Part shown: one piece after another, positions 22,806-30,966 of the stretch
Layout of the letters: each line of letters begins with the position of its first letter
How positions within the stretch are numbered: position 1 is the first letter of the stretch
DNA from: Megalopta genalis
Taxonomy: Eukaryota > Arthropoda > Insecta > Hymenoptera > Halictidae
Direction of reading: 5' to 3'
Assembly (NCBI RefSeq): GCF_051020955.1
Contig: NW_027476862.1
Span: 62,001 to 126,000, forward strand
Length of the DNA stretch: 64,000 nt
Program-made: the position numbers and the translations under genes
Notes under the pieces: model-generated
The model's input: the letters and a program-made list of their open reading frames with translations, nothing else
The model's database searches: none
What the model was told of the DNA's origin: nothing

Positions 22806-23195
22806 ATGCCGCGTCAGTCTGGGCGCAGAGCTCAATTGAAGAGACTCGTCCATCTATACGCTCAGATCCCTTACGAAACGCGGGTAAAGCATCGAAGTCA
22901 AGAAATCAGCATAATCAGCCATAAACCGCGAATAGATTCAGTTACGGGCGATCTCGCGTACCGCGAAGAAATCCAGATCATCCGCGAATACCGCGCACCT
23001 CGTCAACGCCACCTCTATCCTTGGACGGAGCTGATCGAGATCGACATCCCGAAATCAACGTACAGCCCAAGCAGAATCCCGGCAGGAGATCCGAGACGAG
23101 CGGCGTACGAGAAGCGAGCGAACGAGCCTTCCCGGCAGCAGGACCCGCCTATCACAGTAAGAGCCCGCGTATTTTGTCCCTGTGTTCGCGAGTAG
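22806..23195 (+). CDS. LTR-internal 129-aa frame, copy 2 5' LTR
   Basis: Same frame as at 5005, with Pro for Leu in QQDPPITV as in all copy-2-type LTRs. Function unknown. Confidence 0.25.
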   Translation: MPRQSGRRAQLKRLVHLYAQIPYETRVKHRSQEISIISHKPRIDSVTGDLAYREEIQIIREYRAPRQRHLYPWTELIEIDIPKSTYSPSRIPAGDPRRAAYEKRANEPSRQQDPPITVRARVFCPCVRE

Positions 23196-23330
23196 GCGAT
23201 ACCCTGTTATACGCGAACGGTACGCGTCGCGTGGACTAAAGGCAGATCAATTTAATCGTTACACGTAAATCTCGCGCTCTCGCGGAATTATATATATTTT
23301 GCGGGAAATCACGCGCGGGACGTAACAATT

Positions 23331-23349
23331 TGGTGGCAGCGGTGGGATC
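23331..23349 (+). promoter_or_regulatory. Primer-binding site, tRNA-Leu type (copy 2)
   Basis: TGGTGGCAGCGGTGGGATC, three bases (ATT) after the LTR end, as in the other copies. It would pair with the 3' end of tRNA-Leu to start reverse transcription. Confidence 0.87.
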
Positions 23350-23365
23350 TGATAAGCCAATCGCC

Positions 23366-24892
23366 ATGCTCGCCAGCCCAGCGGACGGAACGCGGTCAAA
23401 ATCGCATAATTTAGAAGGAAAACAATTATCGCAAGACGAACTCGCCGCGGTACAAAAAACCTTGATAAATAAAGAGCAACGGCTCATGGAACAATCGCGC
23501 AGCCTAGATAAAAAGCGTATGTTAATAGAATCGCAACAAATGCAGGCGCAGGCGGAAATAGATAAAGATCGCGACGAAATGGCGATCGAAAACGCGAGAC
23601 TCCGCGAACAAATCGAAAAATTAACGGTGGGAAACTCACGAACCGCGGGACCGGCAAACCCGGCTTTCGAACCACCGACTCGGGTTCAATCAACGCATCG
23701 ACCGTATTACGACTCCCGCGAAGCTGAAGACAATCAGCTAACATTAAAATCCGCAGCCGATATGATCCCGATGTTTAATGGTACGCAACCACCAGTACTT
23801 CAATTTACGCGCGCGTGCACTCACGCGAGATCGTTAGTACCCTCGCACTCGGAACGCAGCCTGGTAAGACTAATTATCGGTAAATTGCGCGGAGACGCTT
23901 TGTCCGTGGTAGAATTCCGCCACTTCGATACCGTGTCGGAACTATGCGAACGTTTAAAAATGCTATTCGGCGCGCAGCATAAAATCCAACACTACCAGGG
24001 CGAGCTAGCCAACATTTACATGGGTGAACGTGAAAACATTTTTACCTACATAAACCGAGTTAGAGATCTACACGGGGCGATCATCAATTGCCTCCCGGAT
24101 CAGGCCGACAACCGCGAGATCGACGACTTTGCGCGTGATTGTTTTATAGACGGGTTAATTCCTAACATACGAACGGAACTGCGTGCGGTTGGACATAAAC
24201 ATATGGAGGATATTTTTGACGAATCCGTGAGAGCATTCAAACAGTTGGAACTGGACTTGAAACGGTACGGTGATATAAACAGTCGAAGGGTCCGCTTTCC
24301 AAACGGTATAAACAGTCCGAGGACGGAGAACAGAAACTTCCTGTCGAGGAATCGGTCACCCTCACCTTATAATAACAGAGGATTTAGTTTCGCCGACCCG
24401 GGGAGTTTGTATATAAACAGTTCGGGCGATACGCGTTCAGGGTACTATGACTCATCAACGCGTCAACGCGACTACGATTTATCGATGCGCCGACGCGACT
24501 ATGAATCACCGGCGCCCCATTACACAGACCGGCGCGAGCGCGCCTTCGGCCACGATTACTCGCCTCGTAAACAATACACATCCGGTCCTTCGCCGCGCTA
24601 CGAATATCGACGCGATAACAATTATCGAGATCAACCGCGAGAACAATCTCGGCCGAATCACGCGAGCAACGCTCAAAGGTTTTGCAATTATTGCAAGACG
24701 CCCGGCCATGATATTCACGAATGCCGCAAGCGTGAATTCAACAATAAGATTCGCGAACAACAACCGTCGGGAAACGGGAAGAACCTCCCGACCATGTCGG
24801 ACAATCGTCGGGAGGGAAACAGAAATTTTCAACGAGTGACGCCGATCGCGAGCGAGGAACAGACAGCAGAGACGGGAGAATCGCGCGGATAA
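23366..24892 (+). CDS. gag: Gag (508 aa), copy 2
   Basis: This is the structural protein that would assemble the particle and bind the RNA genome. I start it at the ATG at 23366; a TTG 36 bases upstream is in frame but lies over the primer-binding site. Residues about 24-88 are rich in Glu, Gln, Lys and heptad Leu/Ile/Met, a likely coiled coil. Residues about 125-305 look like a Gypsy capsid region (FNGTQPPVLQF, LRGDALSVVEF, ERENIFTYI). Residues 305-435 are Arg/Ser/Tyr/Pro-rich with many RRDY-type repeats. One CCHC knuckle (C440, C443, H448, C453; CX2CX4HX4C) follows, typical of nucleocapsid. The stop is at 24890-24892; the pol frame is -1 to gag and overlaps its end. No protease lies in this frame. 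Confidence 0.93.
   Translation: MLASPADGTRSKSHNLEGKQLSQDELAAVQKTLINKEQRLMEQSRSLDKKRMLIESQQMQAQAEIDKDRDEMAIENARLREQIEKLTVGNSRTAGPANPAFEPPTRVQSTHRPYYDSREAEDNQLTLKSAADMIPMFNGTQPPVLQFTRACTHARSLVPSHSERSLVRLIIGKLRGDALSVVEFRHFDTVSELCERLKMLFGAQHKIQHYQGELANIYMGERENIFTYINRVRDLHGAIINCLPDQADNREIDDFARDCFIDGLIPNIRTELRAVGHKHMEDIFDESVRAFKQLELDLKRYGDINSRRVRFPNGINSPRTENRNFLSRNRSPSPYNNRGFSFADPGSLYINSSGDTRSGYYDSSTRQRDYDLSMRRRDYESPAPHYTDRRERAFGHDYSPRKQYTSGPSPRYEYRRDNNYRDQPREQSRPNHASNAQRFCNYCKTPGHDIHECRKREFNNKIREQQPSGNGKNLPTMSDNRREGNRNFQRVTPIASEEQTAETGESRG
24769..24815 (+). promoter_or_regulatory. -1 ribosomal frameshift signal between gag and pol
   Basis: GGGAAAC (24769-24775) is read in the gag frame as G GGA AAC (codons 469-470), a canonical X XXY YYZ slippery site. 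Eight bases later CCTCCCGAC (24784-24792) pairs perfectly with GTCGGGAGG (24807-24815) around 14 bases. Slipping back one base enters the pol frame, which is open from here through 30936. A second in-frame GGGAAAC (24814-24820) overlaps the 3' arm; it has no equally clear stem after it. The arrangement matches known retroviral signals; frameshifting itself is inferred. Confidence 0.8.
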
Positions 24893-24924
24893 ATCTCCGT
24901 CCAGCCTCCGCAGTCCCACACGTA

Positions 24925-27900
24925 ATGGTGTCTCCCCCGGAATTAATCAAAGCGGCCAAGTTGATGATAGACACCGGCGCCGAGCCTAATATCATCAAGG
25001 TATCACAATTAAAGTCGGATGTGGTCGTCAACGTGAGCAACGCTATTAATATCACCGGGATAACGGACGAGTCCGTCACCACACTAGGCACGACGTCAAT
25101 ATCCATTGCAAACGCGGAAGTAGAATTTCACGTGGTTTCCGAAACCTTTCCAATCTCAGCGGACGGTATCTTGGGTTCTGCGTTTCTATCGCAAGGCGCG
25201 GAGATTTCATACAAAAAAGAAAGCGTATCGTGGCAGGGAAACGAGTTTCCTTTCACGACGCAATCCAAAATCGTTGTCGAACCGCGAACTGCTACATTAA
25301 TAAGGGTAAAGGTGACCGGACCGGAATTCGGTTACCTCAGCCGTCGTGAAGTTTCAAAGGGAGTTTTCCTCCCGCACTGTCTCGCAAGAAACTCCGACGG
25401 ACAAGCGATTGTGCGTTGTGTTAACACTAATAGCGAATCCATAACCTTTGCTACGCCGGAAATGGAGCTGGCAGAGGTGGAGGAGTTGTCGGACACCGCC
25501 ATTCCGCAAAAATTTTTCTCAAACCCTAAAAACAATTCGAATTCTAATTCCGCTTCAATATTCAACCTAAATACAATAAATTCCCGCTACGAGAAGATCA
25601 AGGGCATCATTAGCACCGATCACCTCAGCGGAGAAGAAAAATTACATGTAGAACAATTGCTGGAATGCAATGAAGACCTCTTCCACCTCCCCGAGGAGCG
25701 CCTCGGCAAAACAAATGCGGTGCGGCACCGAATCGCTACGACTGACAATTCTCCGGTTCACGTAAAACAGTACAGATATCCACCGATACACAAGGAGGAG
25801 ATAAACAAACAAATGAGGGAACTCCTCGAACAAGACATTGTTGCTCCTTCAAAGTCTCCTTACAACAGTCCACTCTGGATCGTGCCCAAAAAGGCAGATG
25901 CAGAGGGGAACAAGAAGTGGAGGATGGTAATAGACTTCCGCGCGCTCAACGAAAAATCGGTGCCCGACGCATATCCGCTGCCCAGTATCCTCGAAATTTT
26001 AGACCAGTTGGGCAGCGCCAAATATTTTAGCGTTTTCGATCTTGCGAGTGGATTCCACCAGATCGAGATGCACCCGGACGATGCGGAAAAAACGGCCTTT
26101 TCAACGCCATACGGCCACTACGAATATAAAAGAATGCCATTCGGCCTTCGAAACGCGCCCGCAACTTTTCAACGGCTAATGGATAACGTACTAACCGGCC
26201 TCCAAGGCACTGAACTCTTTGTATACCTAGATGACATCGTCATATACGCGCGAAGCTTGTCGGAGCACGCCACAAAATTTAACAAACTCGCGGATAGACT
26301 TAGACAAGCAAATCTAAAACTCCAGCCGTCGAAGTGTTCATTTCTGCATCGAGAGGTAGCGTATTTGGGCCATATAATTGGCGAAGACGGCGTAAAACCA
26401 TGCCCGATGAAAATCGAGGCCGTGCGACGATTCCCGCGTCCGAAAACATTAAAAAACTTAAGAGAATTTCTGGGTCTGTCGGGATATTACAGACGTTTCA
26501 TACCCAAATTTTCACAAATATCGAAACCACTCACAATACTTCTCAAAAAGGATACTAAGTTCGTATGGAACGTGGAGCAGGAGAAGGCGTTTAATACTCT
26601 CCGTGAAATCCTAACCACCGAGCCACTCCTCCAGTACCCCGATTTCGGAAAAGATTTTAAAATAACTACAGACGCGTCCGGATACGCGATAGGTGGAATA
26701 TTGAGCCAGGGCGAAATCGGGAAAGACCGCCCGATAGCCTACGCATCTCGATTATTGCACGGGGCAGAACTAAATTACTCCACAATAGAGAAAGAATGCC
26801 TCGCGATTATTTACTGCACCCAATATTTTAGACCATATATCTACGGCAGGAAATTCAGCTTGATCACAGACCATCGTCCACTGGTCTGGATGAATTCCGT
26901 GAAGGATCCTACATCACGATTACTCAGATGGAGATTAAAATTAGCAGAATTTGACTATACGGTAATCTACAAGGCAGGAAAAACGAACCTCAACGCGGAC
27001 GCGTTGTCCAGGAATCCCGCGACAGTACTTCCACTTTCCTCAGATTCATCAACTATATTCGATAGCGTTAGAAAACCTGCCCGTTCCCCGATCCTCGGAT
27101 CCAGACCGGCAGCGATAGATTCCCCTACAACATCCGAGTCGGACTGGTTGCATTCCCGCTCCTCATCGCCGCAACCCGCCACGTCACGAGGGAATTCCCC
27201 TCCGACGGAAAACACACCGCTATCCTCTCCCTCAAACAGAAAACAAACCTCGAGTCCAAACACCGACACAGAAACGGATACAGACGAGGATGAAAATATA
27301 TTCGATAGTCACAACGCTCCAGCCTCCCCAAAAGGAAGGACCATAACGATCACAAGAGATAGACTAGTCATGCGAAACGACAATCTCGCCGTATTTGTAA
27401 CAACCAGCGGCCAACCATTAGACCCGGGCGCCGTCGACCTGTTCAGGGCCGGAAAGATCCCGAAAGATTTGAAATTAACGCTCTGCCGGACCAGGGTGAT
27501 GAAAATCGGCACTAAAAACCTACTCTTGCTCCCGATAAAAACATCACCACACCATACCGCGACATACGACGATCTGCTTGAACTTTTTGCCTCAATACTA
27601 GACGTGACGATCGAATTACAGTTAGATTCACTTAGCATATCGAAGACGAACATAGACGACATTCCATGGCACACTATCTACAAAATAATCATCGATACAT
27701 TCGCGACCACGAATACCCAATTCTTTGCATGCGCAAACCAAGTCGTCATACCGACGGAGAACGAACGACTTCCTATCATAAAAGAAAACCATATTTCTTC
27801 CTTTGCCGGACACAAAGGGATAACAAAAACGTACAAAAGAATCCGCGAGAAGTATTATTGGAACACATTGAAAAAAGACGTGACCGAATTCATAAACAAC

Positions 27901-30900
27901 TGCGAAACTTGCCAAAGGAAAAAACTAGTCAGAGTCAAAACGCGACAACCAATGACCATCACTGACACACCCGGAAAAGCATTCGAAAAGATATCAATGG
28001 ATATCGTAGGTCCCCTCCCAACATCCTCAAAGAATCACACATATATTCTAACGATACAGGACCTCCTCACCAAATATTCCCTTGCCCTCCCGCTGCGCAA
28101 CGCGACCGCGATTGAGATCGCGGATGCCTTTATCAAAGATTTCATCTGTAGATTCGGGGCTCCTAAGGGAATTCTGACAGATCAGGGAGCGAACTTCCTG
28201 AGCTCATTAATGAAGAACATCTCAAAACGGTTTAGAATTACGCAATTTAAGACGACGGCATTCCGGCCTCAGAGTAATGGTTCCATAGAAAGATCCCATC
28301 ATGTGTTGACGGAATATTTGAAACAATATGTATCCAGGGCCGATTGGGACGAGTGGCTCCCACATGCAATGTTTTCTTACAATACGAGTGTTCACGAGGG
28401 CACTCTCTACACTCCACATGAACTGGTATTCGGCACTCTAGCGCGAACCCCGTCAGCAAATCCAATAATACACGATTCATCGGACGAATCTTACACAGCC
28501 TATCTCGAGAAACTACAAACAAAAATTTCCGAGACCCTAACAGACGCCAGAAATAATCTTACTTCCGCTAAGAACAGATCAAAACAATATTACGATAGAA
28601 AAACCAACGCACAGTCCTTTATCGTCGGAGACAGGGTATACCTGCTTAAGCAGCCCAAACGCGATAAATTTGACGACGAGTATATCGGACCGTTCACCGT
28701 GATCGAATGTACGGGTGATAGGAATGTTAAGATAAGAATGAAGAAAGGTACGAAAATTGTTCACACGGATAAACTTAAGCATGCGCCGCGTCAGCATATA
28801 AACCTAGTGAGTCACGCACCCCCACCGACCCTTATCGCGAACGATAAACGAAATATCGTATATAGAACAGCCGGAGAACTCAGCGACAACCATCAGTCTA
28901 CAACCAGAACAGACACCATGAAGACCGCAACGATACTCTCAGTATTCTTTCTCCTACGTCCAACCAACGCATTGATAGGCTATGACTGCAATAGCCCTAC
29001 TCTAAATACAACCACAATTTCAACCGTGGACTCGCCTAAATGCGAATATACGCACTCAAAGCCAATAACTACGAACCTCACAATCCAGCTGCTCCAGCTG
29101 ATCGAGTTTAAGGACGTTCCGACATTCCAATGCAAGGTAGAGATTGATCGGACTGTCTACTATTGCGGTATGCATTCGCATACATCCGTGGTACATAACG
29201 GCCGACACCAGTACATATTGGACACCCCGAGGGACGTCTGCAAGGCCATGCACGAGTCAGGAATCCTGCCCCTCCCACCTACTGGTCAAATCGTAGGTAT
29301 CAAAAGAAATAGCACCACGACGCGAGGCTTCACGTTAGCCGGATCAATACAACAAGACGGTACCTGTAGAGGAACGGCGTACAGCGACCCATACGGTACC
29401 TGGGATAATGTGGTGGTCCAATCAGTCATAAAGGTGACAATAAAAACCTTCCAGGCGTCGATCAAGCTATCCAGCAATACCTTGTACCTGCCCGGCGGCC
29501 AACGATGCCCACTGGACAAGGAGTACTGTATGGATTCCGAAGACGGTTACACGTATTGGACCAGCCTCCCTGAAGATCCCTGCAAAATGAGCAATTATAA
29601 CGTGTTGTTCGAAGGCCGAGCGATAAAGGTATCTAACAAAAATTCGAATCTTGCCTCTCTGTATTCGGTAACGTCCGGCGATACAGCATTCGCCTTGACC
29701 AGCACTGGCCGAACGCAAGCATGCGGCTACACGCTCGAAAAAACCGAGCACCCGAAATTATTAATCCTGGAAACGGACAAGGAAGGAAGGTTTAAATCAG
29801 CAACAAAGCCCCAAACGAACAATCTCGACATATTCACTTACGTGAATACCAAGTTCGTTTATGTCGAAAGACATATCAAGTCTCAGATAGTGTCATTATA
29901 TAAGGACACCATGAAACAAAAATGCCAGCTTGAACAGCAAATCTTGAGAAACATAATTTCCTTAGTTCATATCTCACCAGCAGAAGTAGCAGCCACTATC
30001 ACCAAAGAACCAGGATACATGGCCCTCCCAGCCGGAGAAGTCATACACATAATTAAATGTGTGCCAGTACAGTGCTCCCTGAGAAAGACCAAGGACTGCT
30101 TCGACGAACTTCCTGTATCTTACAGAAACAACTCTTTATTTTTAACACCAAAAAACAGAATCCTGGTCAAAACAGGAACACGGAAAACGTGCAACGAACT
30201 AATACCTCCAACTTACCGTATCCACGGCACCTGGTACAAGCTCACGCCAAATCCAGTGGAAAGTATCGCGCCACCTCCGTTGCAGCCGTTAACAGCCTCC
30301 GCATGGAAGTACACGGACCCGACGAATCTCGCCAGCGGAGGAATCTACTCCAGGGAAGACCTCGAAAAACTCAACGAGCACATCATGTTCCCTGTCGAAA
30401 AGATGGCGGTCGTCGACGCACTGGCGCAAGGAGCGTCTGGTAGAGAGTATGCAGATGGCGCCGTCGGAATGTTCAACCTGATGGACGAAAATACCCTGCA
30501 GAAAATCGCAGAATCTACAGGGAAACATGTTTGGAATGGTTTCGTACAGTTCGGCTCGGCAATGGCCGGCGTTATAGGGATTTATGTAACCCTGCGGATC
30601 ATAAAAATTATAATCAACACCATTCTCAACGGGATAGCCCTCCACGCAGCATACGGATGGAGTCTGCAGCTACTCGCCGCCTGTTGGAGCGCCTTGGCCC
30701 ACTTCTGCCTATACCTGAAGGACAAAAATGGTGATAGTGAAGTGCGGAAGTGTTCGGTAAACCCAAAACCCTTAGAATGCGTGACATTAAATGTGCCCAA
30801 AGACAAGAATTGTGCGAGTGACAACGTGGACAATAAAGACAACAAACGCGATTCAATTGAACTATACGTAAGCGAAACTCCACAATATATTAGCTATAAG

Positions 30901-30936
30901 AAATGCAAACAAGACTCAGAAAAGAATGACTCCTAA
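24925..30936 (+). CDS. pol: Pol-Env polyprotein, copy 2 (2003 codons from first ATG)
   Basis: It encodes the replication enzymes and, in the same frame, a glycoprotein. Residues 16-19 DTGA: aspartic protease. About 282-560: reverse transcriptase (YLDD 434-437, LDQLGSAKYFSVFDLASG upstream). About 570-697: RNase H (TDAS 582-585, ending ADALSRN). About 698-800: Ser/Pro then Asp/Glu-rich linker. About 805-925: macrodomain-like region (SISKTNIDDIPWHTI 904-918). H956-X6-H963-X29-C993-X2-C996 zinc finger, then D1026, D1086, E1122 (DD35E) integrase and a GPF motif at 1255. From M1332: glycoprotein. The order RT-RH-IN is Ty3/Gypsy. The frame is open upstream into gag, so the natural product is probably a Gag-Pol frameshift protein; the ATG at 24925 is only the first Met. 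This copy has Trp at SDW and Lys at YKIII where copy 3 has Arg in both. Confidence 0.95.
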   Translation: MVSPPELIKAAKLMIDTGAEPNIIKVSQLKSDVVVNVSNAINITGITDESVTTLGTTSISIANAEVEFHVVSETFPISADGILGSAFLSQGAEISYKKESVSWQGNEFPFTTQSKIVVEPRTATLIRVKVTGPEFGYLSRREVSKGVFLPHCLARNSDGQAIVRCVNTNSESITFATPEMELAEVEELSDTAIPQKFFSNPKNNSNSNSASIFNLNTINSRYEKIKGIISTDHLSGEEKLHVEQLLECNEDLFHLPEERLGKTNAVRHRIATTDNSPVHVKQYRYPPIHKEEINKQMRELLEQDIVAPSKSPYNSPLWIVPKKADAEGNKKWRMVIDFRALNEKSVPDAYPLPSILEILDQLGSAKYFSVFDLASGFHQIEMHPDDAEKTAFSTPYGHYEYKRMPFGLRNAPATFQRLMDNVLTGLQGTELFVYLDDIVIYARSLSEHATKFNKLADRLRQANLKLQPSKCSFLHREVAYLGHIIGEDGVKPCPMKIEAVRRFPRPKTLKNLREFLGLSGYYRRFIPKFSQISKPLTILLKKDTKFVWNVEQEKAFNTLREILTTEPLLQYPDFGKDFKITTDASGYAIGGILSQGEIGKDRPIAYASRLLHGAELNYSTIEKECLAIIYCTQYFRPYIYGRKFSLITDHRPLVWMNSVKDPTSRLLRWRLKLAEFDYTVIYKAGKTNLNADALSRNPATVLPLSSDSSTIFDSVRKPARSPILGSRPAAIDSPTTSESDWLHSRSSSPQPATSRGNSPPTENTPLSSPSNRKQTSSPNTDTETDTDEDENIFDSHNAPASPKGRTITITRDRLVMRNDNLAVFVTTSGQPLDPGAVDLFRAGKIPKDLKLTLCRTRVMKIGTKNLLLLPIKTSPHHTATYDDLLELFASILDVTIELQLDSLSISKTNIDDIPWHTIYKIIIDTFATTNTQFFACANQVVIPTENERLPIIKENHISSFAGHKGITKTYKRIREKYYWNTLKKDVTEFINNCETCQRKKLVRVKTRQPMTITDTPGKAFEKISMDIVGPLPTSSKNHTYILTIQDLLTKYSLALPLRNATAIEIADAFIKDFICRFGAPKGILTDQGANFLSSLMKNISKRFRITQFKTTAFRPQSNGSIERSHHVLTEYLKQYVSRADWDEWLPHAMFSYNTSVHEGTLYTPHELVFGTLARTPSANPIIHDSSDESYTAYLEKLQTKISETLTDARNNLTSAKNRSKQYYDRKTNAQSFIVGDRVYLLKQPKRDKFDDEYIGPFTVIECTGDRNVKIRMKKGTKIVHTDKLKHAPRQHINLVSHAPPPTLIANDKRNIVYRTAGELSDNHQSTTRTDTMKTATILSVFFLLRPTNALIGYDCNSPTLNTTTISTVDSPKCEYTHSKPITTNLTIQLLQLIEFKDVPTFQCKVEIDRTVYYCGMHSHTSVVHNGRHQYILDTPRDVCKAMHESGILPLPPTGQIVGIKRNSTTTRGFTLAGSIQQDGTCRGTAYSDPYGTWDNVVVQSVIKVTIKTFQASIKLSSNTLYLPGGQRCPLDKEYCMDSEDGYTYWTSLPEDPCKMSNYNVLFEGRAIKVSNKNSNLASLYSVTSGDTAFALTSTGRTQACGYTLEKTEHPKLLILETDKEGRFKSATKPQTNNLDIFTYVNTKFVYVERHIKSQIVSLYKDTMKQKCQLEQQILRNIISLVHISPAEVAATITKEPGYMALPAGEVIHIIKCVPVQCSLRKTKDCFDELPVSYRNNSLFLTPKNRILVKTGTRKTCNELIPPTYRIHGTWYKLTPNPVESIAPPPLQPLTASAWKYTDPTNLASGGIYSREDLEKLNEHIMFPVEKMAVVDALAQGASGREYADGAVGMFNLMDENTLQKIAESTGKHVWNGFVQFGSAMAGVIGIYVTLRIIKIIINTILNGIALHAAYGWSLQLLAACWSALAHFCLYLKDKNGDSEVRKCSVNPKPLECVTLNVPKDKNCASDNVDNKDNKRDSIELYVSETPQYISYKKCKQDSEKNDS
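28918..30936 (+). CDS. env: Envelope-like membrane glycoprotein (672 aa), copy 2
   Basis: From the ATG at 28918 the frame begins MKTATILSVFFLLRPTNA, a clear signal peptide. A Cys-rich ectodomain of about 515 residues with several NXS/T sites follows (motifs GYDCNSP, YYCGMHSH, GTCRGTAYSDPYGTWDNVV), then hydrophobic segments about residues 1870-1932 of the long frame and a charged tail of about 70 residues. That is the layout of a viral class I/III-type surface glycoprotein. From memory of the family, the motif spacing resembles glycoproteins of chuvirus-like negative-strand RNA viruses that are known in arthropod retroelements, rather than the baculovirus F-like Env of Gypsy errantiviruses; this needs a profile search. 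No multibasic furin site stands out beyond KRNSTTTR. It is fused in frame to integrase with no stop; a spliced RNA using an acceptor near CATCAG/TCTAC upstream of the ATG is plausible. Confidence 0.75.
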   Translation: MKTATILSVFFLLRPTNALIGYDCNSPTLNTTTISTVDSPKCEYTHSKPITTNLTIQLLQLIEFKDVPTFQCKVEIDRTVYYCGMHSHTSVVHNGRHQYILDTPRDVCKAMHESGILPLPPTGQIVGIKRNSTTTRGFTLAGSIQQDGTCRGTAYSDPYGTWDNVVVQSVIKVTIKTFQASIKLSSNTLYLPGGQRCPLDKEYCMDSEDGYTYWTSLPEDPCKMSNYNVLFEGRAIKVSNKNSNLASLYSVTSGDTAFALTSTGRTQACGYTLEKTEHPKLLILETDKEGRFKSATKPQTNNLDIFTYVNTKFVYVERHIKSQIVSLYKDTMKQKCQLEQQILRNIISLVHISPAEVAATITKEPGYMALPAGEVIHIIKCVPVQCSLRKTKDCFDELPVSYRNNSLFLTPKNRILVKTGTRKTCNELIPPTYRIHGTWYKLTPNPVESIAPPPLQPLTASAWKYTDPTNLASGGIYSREDLEKLNEHIMFPVEKMAVVDALAQGASGREYADGAVGMFNLMDENTLQKIAESTGKHVWNGFVQFGSAMAGVIGIYVTLRIIKIIINTILNGIALHAAYGWSLQLLAACWSALAHFCLYLKDKNGDSEVRKCSVNPKPLECVTLNVPKDKNCASDNVDNKDNKRDSIELYVSETPQYISYKKCKQDSEKNDS

Positions 30937-30951
30937 TGTCGTCATTCTTTT
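30920..30951 (+). other. 11-bp hairpin across the pol-env stop codon, copy 2
   Basis: AAAAGAATGAC (30920-30930), 10-base loop containing the TAA at 30934-30936, GTCATTCTTTT (30941-30951). The perfect stem stands directly before the polypurine tract and may affect readthrough, RNA 3' structure or plus-strand priming. Confidence 0.7.
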
Positions 30952-30954
30952 TGC

Positions 30955-30966
30955 GAAGGGGGGAGG
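30955..30966 (+). promoter_or_regulatory. Polypurine tract, copy 2
   Basis: GAAGGGGGGAGG ends at the base before the 3' LTR. Confidence 0.9.

Larger units (their letters stand above)
21830..23327 (+). repeat. 5' LTR of copy 2
   Basis: 1498 bp from TGTGACGT to ACGTAACA. Diagnostic variants shared with its 3' LTR and with the extra LTR at 51971-53468 are GGCTTTCCCCACAAG (others TTTCTCC) and GGACCCGCC (others GGACCTGCC). The promoter-like duplication has a 141-bp period here. Confidence 0.95.

Noticed and set aside
23330..23365. Upstream TTG as gag start
   Set aside because: It overlaps the primer-binding site and the ATG at 23366 gives a sensible N-terminus.
24814..24820. Second GGGAAAC as the main frameshift site
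   Set aside because: It lies within the 3' arm of the stem and is not followed at 5-9 bases by a comparable stem; kept only as a possible accessory site.
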